From Nakaseomyces glabratus (lineage: Eukaryota; Ascomycota; Saccharomycetes; Saccharomycetales; Saccharomycetaceae): a stretch of 64,000 nt of DNA. The stretch lies in contig NC_088963.1 in the NCBI RefSeq assembly GCF_010111755.1, forward strand, positions 310,001 through 374,000, written 5' to 3'. The translations under genes were made by a program, and so were the position numbers. Positions 35,661 through 46,232 of this stretch are shown piece by piece. The notes under the pieces were generated by a model, which saw only the letters and a program-made list of their open reading frames with translations, ran no database searches and was not told where the DNA came from. Every line of letters begins with the position of its first letter. The first letter of the stretch is position 1.

Positions 35661-37514
35661 ATGTCTACGACTGATATACCGGTGGAATTAAGAACTGCGA
35701 TCGAATCATGGCTACAGCTAGATAAGAATGAGGAGACTAGGAATGAAGTGATTAAGCTTTGCAATGATCAAAATTGGGATGAATTACATAAGAGGTTTGA
35801 CTCCAGGATAGTGTTTGGTACTGCTGGTTTAAGAGCTCGGATGGAAGCAGGTACTAATAGGCTAAACAAATTGGTGATTTTACAGGCGTCCCAGGGATTA
35901 GCAACATACATCAAGGATAAATTCCCTCAAAATTTAACAGCGGTAGTGGGTCATGATCACAGATATCATTCACAAGAATTCGCACAGGTTACTGCTGCGA
36001 CATTTATAAGAGCGGGATTCAAAGTTTACTACCTCAACCCCCACGATGAATTTGTTCACACTCCTATGGTGCCCTATAGTGTAGACCATCTCAATGCCTC
36101 TGTTGGTGTTATGATTACTGCCAGTCATAACCCGAAAATGGATAATGGCTATAAGGTATATTATACCAATGGCTGTCAAATAATACCACCTCATGACCAT
36201 GGCATTGCTGAGACTATTAATAATAACTTGGAACCATGGTCAACCGATTGGAACTTTACTAAGATCTTATCAAATGCAGAGACAGATGGAAAAATTGAAT
36301 ATGTTAGAAAGAGAATGTTGACTTCATATTTGAATTCAGTAGTAAATCAGCTTATTCAAAGAGATTTTGCTGCCCCAGATGAAAAGCCCTGGTTTGTGTA
36401 TACACCAATGCATGGAGTTGGCCATCAGATTTTTAGCACTATTTTAAATGAATCTCTTAATTTGAAAGACAATATTGACTATATCACAGTTCCTGAGCAA
36501 AAAGATCCAGATCCTTCCTTTAGAACAGTTAGTTTTCCAAACCCAGAGGAGAAAGGTGCTTTGAATTTAGCAATTACGTTGGCTGAAGCCAATGGAATTA
36601 AGTTAGTTTTAGCGAATGATCCAAACGCCGACAGGTTTTCTGTTGCTGTTAGAGATGACAGTAAAAATGAGTGGAAGCAGTTAACAGGGAATGAAATTGG
36701 TTTACTTTTTGCCTTTTATGAATTCAAAATGTATCAAAAGGCTGCAGACAAGGGTATTAAAAACAAACCTTTGGCTATGCTTAATTCAACGGTATCTGCT
36801 CAGGTTATCAAAAGGATGGCTGAGAAAGAGGGTTTCCTTTACAAAGACACATTGACAGGGTTCAAATGGATTGGAAATGAAGCTGCAAAACTTGAGGAGA
36901 AAGGCTATTTTGTTCCATTCGGCTATGAAGAAGCTATCGGTTATATGTTCCCAGCTATGGAGCATGACAAAGATGGTGTCAGTGCAGCCATAGTCTTCTT
37001 GCAAGCTTACGCCAACTGGCTACAATCTTCATCCAACCCTATTGATATAATCCACGAATGCTATGATAAATATGGAGTTTCAGCCGAGTATAATGGTTAT
37101 TATATTGTATCAGATCCGTCTAAAACAGACAAAGTTTTTGAATCTATAAGGTCCTCCTATACATCAATGGGATTAAGTTTTCCTGAGTCAATCGGTGAGC
37201 ATTTTAGAGTAACTGAGTTTAGAGATTTAACTATTGGATTTGATTCAACAACAGCTGATAAAAAACCTTTACTACCTGTAGATAAGAATTCCCAGATGAT
37301 TACTATTACTGCCGTTCCTTCTGGTGCCTCTAATACTGGCGAGTCTGTTAGGTTCACAATAAGAGGATCTGGAACTGAACCCAAATTGAAAGTATATATT
37401 GAAGGAATAAGTTCCACTGAGGGACGTGCACGTATTCTTGCAAAAAGTCTTTGGGAGACCTTAAAACATGAATGGTTTAAACCCTCTTCAAATGGATTAT
37501 CCACAGACTTTTAG
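35661..37514 (+). CDS. PGM3: Phosphoglucomutase/phosphopentomutase Pgm3 (Prm15)
   Basis: S. cerevisiae Pgm3/Prm15 interconverts ribose-1-phosphate and ribose-5-phosphate, with minor glucose phosphate activity, during nucleoside salvage. The 617-residue protein (622 there) has all phosphohexomutase landmarks. These are the catalytic serine loop TASHNP at 153-158, metal-binding DPNADR near 320, the sugar-binding GYEEAIGY near 430 and the phosphate-binding RGSGTEP near 570. The sequence is of the PGM2/phosphopentomutase type rather than yeast Pgm1/Pgm2. Its place between FCP1 and the ATR1-type gene equals YMR278W. Confidence 0.95.
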   Translation: MSTTDIPVELRTAIESWLQLDKNEETRNEVIKLCNDQNWDELHKRFDSRIVFGTAGLRARMEAGTNRLNKLVILQASQGLATYIKDKFPQNLTAVVGHDHRYHSQEFAQVTAATFIRAGFKVYYLNPHDEFVHTPMVPYSVDHLNASVGVMITASHNPKMDNGYKVYYTNGCQIIPPHDHGIAETINNNLEPWSTDWNFTKILSNAETDGKIEYVRKRMLTSYLNSVVNQLIQRDFAAPDEKPWFVYTPMHGVGHQIFSTILNESLNLKDNIDYITVPEQKDPDPSFRTVSFPNPEEKGALNLAITLAEANGIKLVLANDPNADRFSVAVRDDSKNEWKQLTGNEIGLLFAFYEFKMYQKAADKGIKNKPLAMLNSTVSAQVIKRMAEKEGFLYKDTLTGFKWIGNEAAKLEEKGYFVPFGYEEAIGYMFPAMEHDKDGVSAAIVFLQAYANWLQSSSNPIDIIHECYDKYGVSAEYNGYYIVSDPSKTDKVFESIRSSYTSMGLSFPESIGEHFRVTEFRDLTIGFDSTTADKKPLLPVDKNSQMITITAVPSGASNTGESVRFTIRGSGTEPKLKVYIEGISSTEGRARILAKSLWETLKHEWFKPSSNGLSTDF

Positions 37515-37739
37515 AGAAATTGAAACAAGTATTCAAGAATATGATAGTATATTATTTCAGTCTATAAAATTTTTTTGAGGTATTACATAAAAGAATTTTA
37601 AAAATTTCAAAAGTGTTTTCGGCGTATTCACAATGTTCTTATTTGGGTGAACCGCATGTTACCATTTTCAGTATGTTCAAAAATTTGGTAATGTTTCATT
37701 AGATCTATTGGCCTCCATTCCAAAGAATAATGATTTAAA

Positions 37740-39416
37740 TTAGCAGCTTTCACATTCACTTTCAATTCTCTTTCTATGGCGCTTAGCTATTATATCGGTA
37801 ACTAAAAATACAAGGCTGACGCATACACCAGCTGATGCTAAACCAATAGCAAGATACAGAGCAGAACGGTAGCCTTTTAACAAATCTGCTCCATGTGCAT
37901 TGTATTGCTGTTCAACAGTATTACCCATACCAAGACATAAAGAAGTCGAATAGTTTACCACAGTATTCACTAATGAACCAGCCATTCCTTGATACTGCAT
38001 TGGTAGAAAATCACTTAATATTATGGAGGATGCTGGAAAAGATAAATCCATGCCAAAACTTAATATGATTTGCATACCCACATTCATTCTCCAATATGTT
38101 TGATGAACGGGTGTTACGCTGAGCATGATTGACCCACAATCAAATGCCACCATTGAGAAACAAAGCAACACAGCAGGTCCTACTTTTTTAATTGTTAATG
38201 CCACAACAAAAGCAGCTACAGTTCCCCATATGACAAACATAAAATGAGTACCACCTGCCCACAATGGAGTATATTTTCTGAGATTCAACTGAAATGCGTA
38301 ATAATAGTATGTCCAGATACCAAATGAGCCCCAGCCAAAGAAAAGCGCAGCAAGAATCATCAAAATCTTTTTGTTTTCGAGTACTGAGGGTGGCAATAAT
38401 GGTGAGGTTGCATATTTTATTTCGTAAACCACAAATATTAATAGCAAGATTATCGATATGATTAGGAGCACAATAATATATGCCTCTCCCCAACCAACTA
38501 TTGGTGCTTGATTCCAAACGATATTGAGTAATAGTAAACCTGAAACACCTAGAAGTGATCCAATCCAATCCATGTTCAGATTGTTCAGATTAGTGGGAAC
38601 ATTATTTGGTATCGAATAGAGTGCTAATAACATATTAACGAATGAAGCAATTCCAAAAGCATAAAATACCCAAGGCCATTGTTCTGCATCTTCAGTTACT
38701 ATTAATCCTCCAAATAGTGCACCTAATGCGGCTCCAGCAGGTGCCATACAACCAATACAGCTAATTACTATATTTTTTCTGAGTGTTCCAACTTTGTAGA
38801 TGTTCCCAACCAAACCCATGATATTCGGTAATATAAATGCAATCCCCAATCCTTGAAACGATCTACATACTATAAAAAATGCATCGCTGTTAGTATATTT
38901 TGCAAGGCCACATATTATAGACCACAATGTCATAATGATATAACCGACGGAAAGGGCTTTCTTAAGGCCATAAATATCGCCTAATCTACCACTAATTAGG
39001 ATAAATGAGCCTGACACCAAAGGAAATGAGGCCATTAACCAAGGTTGTTTACTACTATTCGATTTGAAATAGTCTGCTAAAACGTTCATTGTAGATAAGG
39101 ACTGTGTTTGTCCTGCTTGATTCAACAACTGTGCTACCATACATGATATGATGAACATTACTTCTTTAAATCCAGTCTCAAAATATTCAGGATTTTGAAA
39201 TGGGCTGTCATTCTCGTGACAGTCATCCACAGAACAAATACATCCTTTTGAAGTAACTGACAATTGATCTGAGTTGGACTGGCATTCATCTGAACTACTG
39301 CACTCCTCACAGCCATCAAAGGCAATGCTTTTAGTTACCACACCATCATAATTAGTTTTTTCTGATTTTGGATTATTTTTTTCTGAAGTCATATTATGAG
39401 TAACAATAAGCACCAT
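37740..39416 (-). CDS. Major facilitator, DHA2 type, of the Atr1/YMR279C group
   Basis: The protein is a proton-driven exporter of the plasma membrane. In S. cerevisiae Atr1 exports aminotriazole and borate, and YMR279C is its weaker boron-linked paralogue. The 558 residues begin with a cytosolic Ser/Asp/Cys-rich tail of about 80 residues (CICSVDDCHEND). About 14 membrane segments follow, with the DHA2 motif A region SGRLGDIYGLKKAL after the second. A second in-frame Met at residue 9 (MTSEKNN) may be the true start. Order PGM3-this gene-CAT8 equals YMR278W-YMR280C. The substrate in this species cannot be read from sequence. A very long upstream region (2.2 kb) suggests complex control. Confidence 0.9.
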   Translation of the reverse strand: MVLIVTHNMTSEKNNPKSEKTNYDGVVTKSIAFDGCEECSSSDECQSNSDQLSVTSKGCICSVDDCHENDSPFQNPEYFETGFKEVMFIISCMVAQLLNQAGQTQSLSTMNVLADYFKSNSSKQPWLMASFPLVSGSFILISGRLGDIYGLKKALSVGYIIMTLWSIICGLAKYTNSDAFFIVCRSFQGLGIAFILPNIMGLVGNIYKVGTLRKNIVISCIGCMAPAGAALGALFGGLIVTEDAEQWPWVFYAFGIASFVNMLLALYSIPNNVPTNLNNLNMDWIGSLLGVSGLLLLNIVWNQAPIVGWGEAYIIVLLIISIILLLIFVVYEIKYATSPLLPPSVLENKKILMILAALFFGWGSFGIWTYYYYAFQLNLRKYTPLWAGGTHFMFVIWGTVAAFVVALTIKKVGPAVLLCFSMVAFDCGSIMLSVTPVHQTYWRMNVGMQIILSFGMDLSFPASSIILSDFLPMQYQGMAGSLVNTVVNYSTSLCLGMGNTVEQQYNAHGADLLKGYRSALYLAIGLASAGVCVSLVFLVTDIIAKRHRKRIESECESC

Positions 39417-41646
39417 TTATTATCCTGCCAGCTTGGTGTTTGTAGATTTTTTCCTTTGCTTTAGAGGTATTTTTATTTTAGCCAAGCTATTAAATAAATT
39501 CAATTCAAAATGCTGAGTGTATAGTGTTAGATATTTATTAGATTTAATGTAATCTTAACAAATTAAATTTTGACAATGACAAACAAGCTAAATAATATTT
39601 TATATTGGTTGGCCTTTATATATTATAAGTTCAAATATAGATTGCTTCGAATTAAAGGAAAAATATATAAGGAAGTACTTACAATTGATACGCATCTTAC
39701 GATAGTCATTGTTGGCATATTTTGGGTCTCGTATTCAAGGAAATATTTTACAAATATTTTATTAATATCATGATACTGGTGCAAATAACAAGTGCCTATA
39801 ATGTTTGTCTAAAAAGAAAACAGAGGTGTAAAAGAGGTAAAATTATAATTCAATAACATCTTAAATGCCTCTACTAACAAATAGCAATAAAATTAATATC
39901 CAACTATACTAAGAGCTCCTACAAGAATATGAGTGCGTAAATAAAAATATGCTAATAAATAGAGTATTCCATTGAGCTGAGTTAGCTATGGGACTCGAAT
40001 GTACCACGCTAGAACAGTTACATACGTTCAGGAATGGAATGCCAAGTTAAGGAAGCAATAAAGTTGGCTGGAGTTCAAGGTGAAACCCCGTAGATATTTT
40101 TCAACGTTGGCGACACACATTCGAATAGCAAAAAAAAAGCCATGGAGTCTTTGCACCTTCTTATCTGTGACCGAACTGCTACATTTCGGAACCCCCCCCC
40201 ATCTTAGCAAACGTAGATAATATTAAAGAAAATGGTAAACACAAATATTTACGCGTTCATGTTTCTATTTACGCGTCTCATTTGTTTACAATGTCCCAGA
40301 GATTATGGGTACAAATTATGTGCACCTCCTGTGAAATAAAGCTATTGGCAATTCACACAAAAGCAATTGTGCAAAGGGTTTAGTCGAATGAACAGACAAG
40401 AAACTCTGCTTATTCTGTCTTATGAAACAGGAACTGAATCTGAACGATAGTCCGCTGTAAGGAGTTAGAAAATTTGCTTCGTATCCCCTATTACCAACCC
40501 ACAAGATAAGCTAACGTTTCTGAGAAACAGTAGTAAGTTAGTGTATCTTAATGTTATAAAATAAAATATTAATAATATATTACCAAATATTCAGAAAACA
40601 CATCAGTTTCTTTTGCAAGTGCAGTGGGAAGGTAAAGTGAAAATCAGATCTAGCGTGCATCTATACTCAGATTTCTGTGGAGGTCAATTCTCTGCCCCTT
40701 TCGCAATCTACCAGTTCTGCCGGTATTTCTACGCTCTCCCATTGTTCTAGCAAATGTACCATATTTTCTTTCTTTTTTTTTCTGTGATTTTTCTCCTTAA
40801 ATATCAGCGAATCGCGTCAAGCCAGTAATACAACGGAGGGCATGAATATGCTTTACCTTATGCCAGTATCCAGGCAATTAGTAGAACTGAATTTGCCCAC
40901 CGAAGCTGATTCTAACATATTAGAATAGTAAAATTATCTCACGCCCAATTAGTTGCCAAAAACAATGGATATCAAACTCCACTAACGGTACAAAATGTCC
41001 CACGCCCTTGAGATAGCCTAATTTGTAGGAAAGTACTACTCATCTCTATGTGAAAGGGTTTGCAGCGCAGTTAATCCAACAATGCCTCTTCCATCAAGTT
41101 TTCATGCGAATCGCTCGTTCATATCAACAAGGCAATACTTTTTGGGAATAGTTTTTGAGTAATTTGGAACAGGCCATTCTACACTTTGAACTAGTAATTT
41201 GTAACAAGATCACCGAATGCCTTTTAGTAATACCTTATTCATATATATTGAAAAGAATGATAATACAATCCCACGACATTGCAATGCGTTATGTTCGACC
41301 AAAAGGTGGGATAAACGGCAATAACTTCTTTGATGATATAACAATCCGAGCTGCAGGGAGTTACTAACCACCGATGAATATATCTTGCCCATGCCATCTT
41401 CTACAGGGAGAGAAATACAATCTCGAATGTCCAAATCCCCTCGGTAGATCGAAAGTGCGTTTATATCTTGTAAGTATCATTAGTGCCATGTCAAAGACTC
41501 TAAGGTTAAAATACTAATCAAAAAGGAAAATTAGAAAGATAAGTGCAAAATCACAAACTTATAAACATGTCTTAACCGAACCTTCTTAAACAACTAAAAA
41601 AAAAATAAATAGAACTGAGAAAATATCTGAAACCTATTTGATAAAG
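39417..41646. other. Long intergenic region between the ATR1-type gene and CAT8
   Basis: This 2.23-kb region lies upstream of the transporter and downstream of CAT8, the longest non-coding stretch here. It contains two ACGCGT sites (40,251-40,256 and 40,271-40,276), a C9 run near 40,192 and AT-rich ends. A 65-codon frame at 39,576 is hydrophobic and Lys/Tyr-rich but probably a chance AT-rich frame. No tRNA, LTR or conserved protein is seen. A lost gene or an unannotated RNA cannot be excluded. Confidence 0.5.
40251..40276. promoter_or_regulatory. Pair of MCB elements (ACGCGT)
   Basis: ATTTACGCGT occurs twice, with the palindromic ACGCGT cores at 40251-40256 and 40271-40276, exactly 20 bp apart. 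Such pairs bind MBF (Mbp1/Swi6) at G1/S promoters. The nearest start is the transporter gene, 835 bp away, so the target is uncertain. Confidence 0.4.
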
Positions 41647-44600
41647 CTATTTCGAATTTTGCCACTGGAACAAATCATGCAGATTTCCTTGATTTCTACC
41701 GCCATTAATTTCAGTTTTCATGGCCAATGAATCCTTCCCTAGTGTATTGTTATAATTAGGGTATCTTCTTGGCCTCCTTTGAGTACTGTAATCCCCAAAG
41801 GATAAACTCAATGTATCGTCATCTAGAAAGCTAGTACTAGGGCTCAAACTCTTTACAGTATTTTTATTGCCGAATGAGGATCCATATTCACTCTTCTGTT
41901 CAGGAAGATATGAAGTTGCGGCATCAAAGTGATTATTATTCAACCTCTCATGTAATTCTGAATTTGTTGACCCAAAATTGACATTACCATCCTGTGAGTC
42001 ATGCGTCAATTCTGAATTTGCGGTCAAGAGAGCAGTTGTATCAGATCTTGTTCGCTTAGTGTCCGAACCACCAAACATTTCATTTGTGAAGCTTCGAGAA
42101 TTCGAATAATCATCCTTACCATTAAAACCTATCCTTGTAGATAATATATCATTATTTCCAGCTTGAACTTGGGTTCCTTCATGCTGTCTATGAATTTCAT
42201 TATTTTCAGATAGCAAAGGTGCCAAACCAAGAGACGCATCAATAATGAAATCATTATCTCCTCCATAAAGTGTATTCATTGACAAAAATTCATTACCTTT
42301 CGAATTTAAGCCCGAAGTGGCACCATGTGATGGTAACTGCCCAGCATTCTCACTTGAAAGTTTGTTGCCTACATTTCTAACGTCATTCTCAAGAGATGAT
42401 GAAAGTGATTTATGCTCATTATTGAGGAGTAGCATTAGTTTAGCAAAACTTGTACTTCTATTTTGAGTCTCATTGAAAATGGCGTTTAGTTCCTGTTTAT
42501 CACTATCCCTTTCCTTATTTACAGGCTCTTTTGAATGGGAACTAGAAATACTATTATTATGCATCTCATGCTGTTGATTATACTGAGTATTCTCATTGGG
42601 TACTTTAAACAAGCTTTCTGGTGCATTAAATAAAGCCGATAAATCAGTACTACTAAATGAAAAGGCAAGTGTGTTAGAAGTAACTCCTTGTTCAATTTTA
42701 TTGGGGTTTATAAATTCATTATTTTCTTCTAGCTTAGCAGTAGTTGTAACTTCATTATCATTCACATTATCATCTTCTTCACAAACAACTGAATCACTCT
42801 TTAATTCTCCCTTTGCTATGGGGTTACTAGTGCTGGAAAGCTGGCTAGACTCATTTTCTAATTTGATTTTTTTATTATTCTTCCTGCTGTTGGAGAGCTT
42901 CATAGCTGGAATACCCATTTGCCTATTATAATGGTTAATTTTCTTTTGGACTAGTTTGTCTAGTTTTTCCATCTTAGTTGTCGGAGATTGTAGCAGTAAC
43001 ATCAAAGCCATATCTAATAATTTCAAACTATGCCAAGATATTATTCCTGGTAAATCCAGCTTCCTCTCAAGCTCCAGCTTAATTATTAGGTTCTCAAGGA
43101 GGTTTTTTGTTTCCACATATAACGAACCACCCTTCAGATATTCTACAGCGCTACAGGCAGTCAACAATGCAAACCTGGCCTTTGTCCTAGAGATATTGAT
43201 CGGTGAAGGCAAATAGTATTCTGAAGTATAATGCATTACCTGAAGCATGGTACTGGCTGCTTTTTGCATTAGAATATAAGATGGACAAACTCTCGTTGGT
43301 GTCTTATTTTGACTTTCTTTTGGAGTTTCAGATGTGTCAGAAGACGTCCCTGGTTGAAGTTGCTGCTCTAATGAGGCCGACCTTGTTGCGATTACAGGCA
43401 AATGAATCATACACTTCGCCAAGAAATAAAATAATAATATTGACGACTTCTCGATCAAATCCTTTTCGGAATTCTTAACAACAGTCAATTCATCAAAGTT
43501 GAAAAGCCCATTTGCCTCTAACCGGAAACCATACTTTTCAGGCAGACGATTTTTCCAAATATCAAGCGCCTTCTCATGAACAAAGGCCATACTTTCAGTT
43601 GCCGCTTCGGACATCATATTTCTCTTGAATATAGAATCTAGAATATTACCCAAGACCTTGGCATATCTGATAACCGCTAGAGAAAAGTCAGAAACTCGAC
43701 CTTCTAGCTGACTATCTTCTTCTTCAGAGACGGGTAAGGCACATTCAATTTCGTGATCTTTAATTAGCCGCGGTACACCCAACTGTAGGGAGTAAAATAC
43801 ATCTAAATAGTATATTGCCCAGAATAATAATCTCCTTTCACCTTGTTCAAACTTTTGCATTGTCGACCCCGATGCTGAAAGCAACACAGCACTTGGACAT
43901 CTATGTAATCTCAATTGTTGAGCCATAGATATTACTGTTCCTCTTAACTGATACAACCGCGGAATGTCACCAACATTCAAGAAGTAAAACGAAATAAACG
44001 ACAGCAGCTGAAGACTTTGCACAGTTGTGGTCGACATATCCTGGAAGAAAGAGTCTAAATGGATTTTTTCTATAAGCTGGTTATAATGCGCTATTAGGTT
44101 TTGAGTTCTTTTGCACTCCAATTCTTGCGTCGTAGCTTCCAATTGTTTCAACCTAGACAGCAAAGCCATTTGGCACATAACGGCCAAGACTGTAGCAAAA
44201 ATTTTTAGAAAATTAATCTTTATTTGTTCGGTTTTGTAGACTTCAAAGAGTCTATCACCAAATTTGTCAACTTCTGTCTTAAAAGCCTTCATCTGCTTTA
44301 TGAATAATTTTCTACTGAATATCGGTATCGTATTTGACCAACATTCAAAGTACACATCAACTAGACGTTGTATTTCCATCCATGACAATAAATCATCACT
44401 TCTACTATTAGGTATAGTACTATCAGGAGATTCGTTTCTATTTGACCCATTTTCAGTTTCTGTTTCTCCAAGTATATCAAACTTCAAAACCTCATAAAAG
44501 AATGGGCGAAAATCCTCTGAAACATAATAGTTAGGTGATAGATTCTCGTCCGATGAATTACTATTAGGTGTTGGCAGATTCTTCTTCAATGATGACAGCA

Positions 44601-45411
44601 ATGATACAGTATATAATGACTGCTTCGATGAAAATCCGAAGGTCTTTTGTATATTAGCCATTAATTGTGGTATGAATAGAATTTCCTCTGTCGATCTAGG
44701 CAGGGCTAATGATACTAACATAGCCAACTGTGCACTTTCCTCTCTCTCAGCCATGGAATTTAATGCTTTTACTGCTGGCAGTCCTGGTGCTACATTTTGT
44801 TCAAAAGACACATCGGTGTTTGAATCCACAATGATGTTCGAAACAACAGGCTTCAGATGAACACATCTATGATTAGGGTCTGAGTTTCCGCAGCTAGAGC
44901 AGCTCTGCTGCAATTGTAATTCCATGTTTTCAGTGAATCCGCGCTCACTATCTCGTTCCATAGATGGTGATCTCTTCCTTTTTGAGGGCGATTGCTTCTC
45001 TAAACCATCACTTCTCGTGTTGCTTCCCAGGTCAGAGTTGCACAAGGCCATTAAACGCTTGTTTTCAGTTTCCAGCTCCCGAACACGCTCCTCTAGTGTC
45101 TCAGTATATCCCCTTGGGAAGGATTTTCTATTGAGCCTATCGCTAATCTTACACTCAAACCCGACCAGCGCGCACTGCGAACACTGCGGTATCTTCCCAT
45201 CACACTTGGTCTTCTTCAACCGGCAACGATCACAAGCCTGTGCCACTCTATATGTAGGTGTAGACCCTCGACTACCTGTGTTACTCCCAGAAACTGAGTT
45301 CCCATTAGCAGGGCCCGCACCAGACCCACTCCCGTGCACATCATCATCTCCCCCGCCAGCTACCCGAATCAACCTAGGCGCCACAAAAGTTTCATCAGCA
45401 TTAGACACCAT
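41647..45411 (-). CDS. CAT8: Zinc-cluster activator of gluconeogenesis Cat8
   Basis: Cat8 is activated by Snf1 when glucose is absent and switches on gluconeogenic, glyoxylate and lactate genes through CSRE sites. The 1,254-residue protein (1,433 in S. cerevisiae) has the Zn2Cys6 cluster at residues 60-87 (cysteines 60, 63, 70, 77, 80, 87). A dimerisation coiled coil follows at about 103-122 (LEERVRELETENKRLMAL). The fungal middle-homology region spans about 350-800 (ERRLLFWAIYYLDVFYSLQLG). The Asn/Ser-rich tail contains acidic patches such as LDDDTLSLSFGDYS, probably the activation domain. The locus equals YMR280C. A perfect Mig1 site lies 135 bp upstream. Confidence 0.97.
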   Translation of the reverse strand: MVSNADETFVAPRLIRVAGGGDDDVHGSGSGAGPANGNSVSGSNTGSRGSTPTYRVAQACDRCRLKKTKCDGKIPQCSQCALVGFECKISDRLNRKSFPRGYTETLEERVRELETENKRLMALCNSDLGSNTRSDGLEKQSPSKRKRSPSMERDSERGFTENMELQLQQSCSSCGNSDPNHRCVHLKPVVSNIIVDSNTDVSFEQNVAPGLPAVKALNSMAEREESAQLAMLVSLALPRSTEEILFIPQLMANIQKTFGFSSKQSLYTVSLLSSLKKNLPTPNSNSSDENLSPNYYVSEDFRPFFYEVLKFDILGETETENGSNRNESPDSTIPNSRSDDLLSWMEIQRLVDVYFECWSNTIPIFSRKLFIKQMKAFKTEVDKFGDRLFEVYKTEQIKINFLKIFATVLAVMCQMALLSRLKQLEATTQELECKRTQNLIAHYNQLIEKIHLDSFFQDMSTTTVQSLQLLSFISFYFLNVGDIPRLYQLRGTVISMAQQLRLHRCPSAVLLSASGSTMQKFEQGERRLLFWAIYYLDVFYSLQLGVPRLIKDHEIECALPVSEEEDSQLEGRVSDFSLAVIRYAKVLGNILDSIFKRNMMSEAATESMAFVHEKALDIWKNRLPEKYGFRLEANGLFNFDELTVVKNSEKDLIEKSSILLFYFLAKCMIHLPVIATRSASLEQQLQPGTSSDTSETPKESQNKTPTRVCPSYILMQKAASTMLQVMHYTSEYYLPSPINISRTKARFALLTACSAVEYLKGGSLYVETKNLLENLIIKLELERKLDLPGIISWHSLKLLDMALMLLLQSPTTKMEKLDKLVQKKINHYNRQMGIPAMKLSNSRKNNKKIKLENESSQLSSTSNPIAKGELKSDSVVCEEDDNVNDNEVTTTAKLEENNEFINPNKIEQGVTSNTLAFSFSSTDLSALFNAPESLFKVPNENTQYNQQHEMHNNSISSSHSKEPVNKERDSDKQELNAIFNETQNRSTSFAKLMLLLNNEHKSLSSSLENDVRNVGNKLSSENAGQLPSHGATSGLNSKGNEFLSMNTLYGGDNDFIIDASLGLAPLLSENNEIHRQHEGTQVQAGNNDILSTRIGFNGKDDYSNSRSFTNEMFGGSDTKRTRSDTTALLTANSELTHDSQDGNVNFGSTNSELHERLNNNHFDAATSYLPEQKSEYGSSFGNKNTVKSLSPSTSFLDDDTLSLSFGDYSTQRRPRRYPNYNNTLGKDSLAMKTEINGGRNQGNLHDLFQWQNSK

Positions 45412-45545
45412 CGTTGCTGTTAGCTCTCTTTTGCATGATCAGGTAACCAGTATTTCCTCATCCGTGCTTTTTATAATAGTCCCCCTTCCCACCGTGGAAT
45501 CCAGTTGCTAAGGTGAGCATGAAGCTTATTGCTGCAGAATCCAAT

Positions 45546-45556
45546 TATTTGCGGGG
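45546..45556 (+). promoter_or_regulatory. Mig1 site in the CAT8 promoter
   Basis: TATTTGCGGGG at 45546-45556 is a perfect match to the Mig1 consensus (five A/T, then SYGGGG). It lies 135 bp upstream of the CAT8 ATG. In S. cerevisiae CAT8 is repressed by Mig1 on glucose, so the circuit appears conserved. An ACGGGG near 45,573 lacks the A/T box. Confidence 0.7.
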
Positions 45557-45906
45557 GTAGCAGGAGGGGGGGACGGGGGATAGCTGGGTCACAGAAACAT
45601 ATGCAGCAACGTATTCATACATGGAAAGCTTCCCCTGCGCTGTTTTATAAGGGACTCAGAGACTTCTCTGCATGAGAAAAAAAATGAGAAGCTTCTGAAA
45701 AATATTCCGTTCTGTGCAGCACTTTCTTAGCCAACTTCAACTTTCTCTTGACAAATGATTTACCTAAATGGCGAGATATTATTTCATTTGACACCGGTTC
45801 ACTCAGAGATGTACGCACAAAGCTGCTTGCTGACTTTATAATTTCTCTGCATTTTCTTTATTTTTCCGGTTTTTTTTATTGGAATATTCCTTTGTCCGGA
45901 GTCCTG

Positions 45907-46155
45907 CGTTCGAATCCCGGTTGGGGCGTAATAGACGTTTCATTACTTCAGTAAGCGTACCAGTTCTGGATAGTTTCATTAACACTAAGGTGATGTTCAT
46001 AAGACTTGGTCTAAGATCGTGTGCCCAGTGTTATGCACCGAGGATCCGAAGGCTTACGACGCCTTTCGCATGTTGCCTGATGTAGAGTGTGGTTGGGTTC
46101 CGTGATATCGAAGCATACGATAAGGCTCTGAAAGGGCTTTGACCCAAGGCTTTTT
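45907..46155 (+). ncRNA. Possible polymerase III-type RNA or tRNA remnant (B box plus terminator)
   Basis: CGTTCGAATCC at 45907-45917 matches the B box at ten of eleven positions. A T5 run follows at 46151-46155 with no T4 run between. The stretch is GC-richer than its flanks and has hairpins, for example CGAAGGC pairing with GCCTTTCG around 46,046-46,070. There is no matching A box; a T8 run just upstream limits the 5' extent. A decayed tRNA, an isolated TFIIIC site or a chance match are all possible. Confidence 0.25.
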
Positions 46156-46232
46156 GAGTTCCTGCACATACAAACACACACATGTATAATAAAAATACAT
46201 AATGTTTATCTGTTCTAGGAAAACAATCTTAT

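Larger units (their letters stand above)
45412..46232. promoter_or_regulatory. Divergent CAT8 / GPI12 upstream region
   Basis: This 821-bp region separates the start codons of CAT8 and GPI12. The CAT8 side has a Mig1 site and G-rich stretches (45,551-45,580). The GPI12 side has a GC-richer block at 45,890-46,160 with a B-box-like sequence and stem-loops, described separately. No protein gene is visible. Confidence 0.6.

Noticed and set aside
39576..39773. 65-codon hydrophobic frame that could be a membrane micropeptide
   Set aside because: It is AT-rich and Lys/Ile/Tyr-dominated, as expected for chance frames; no homologue is recognised.
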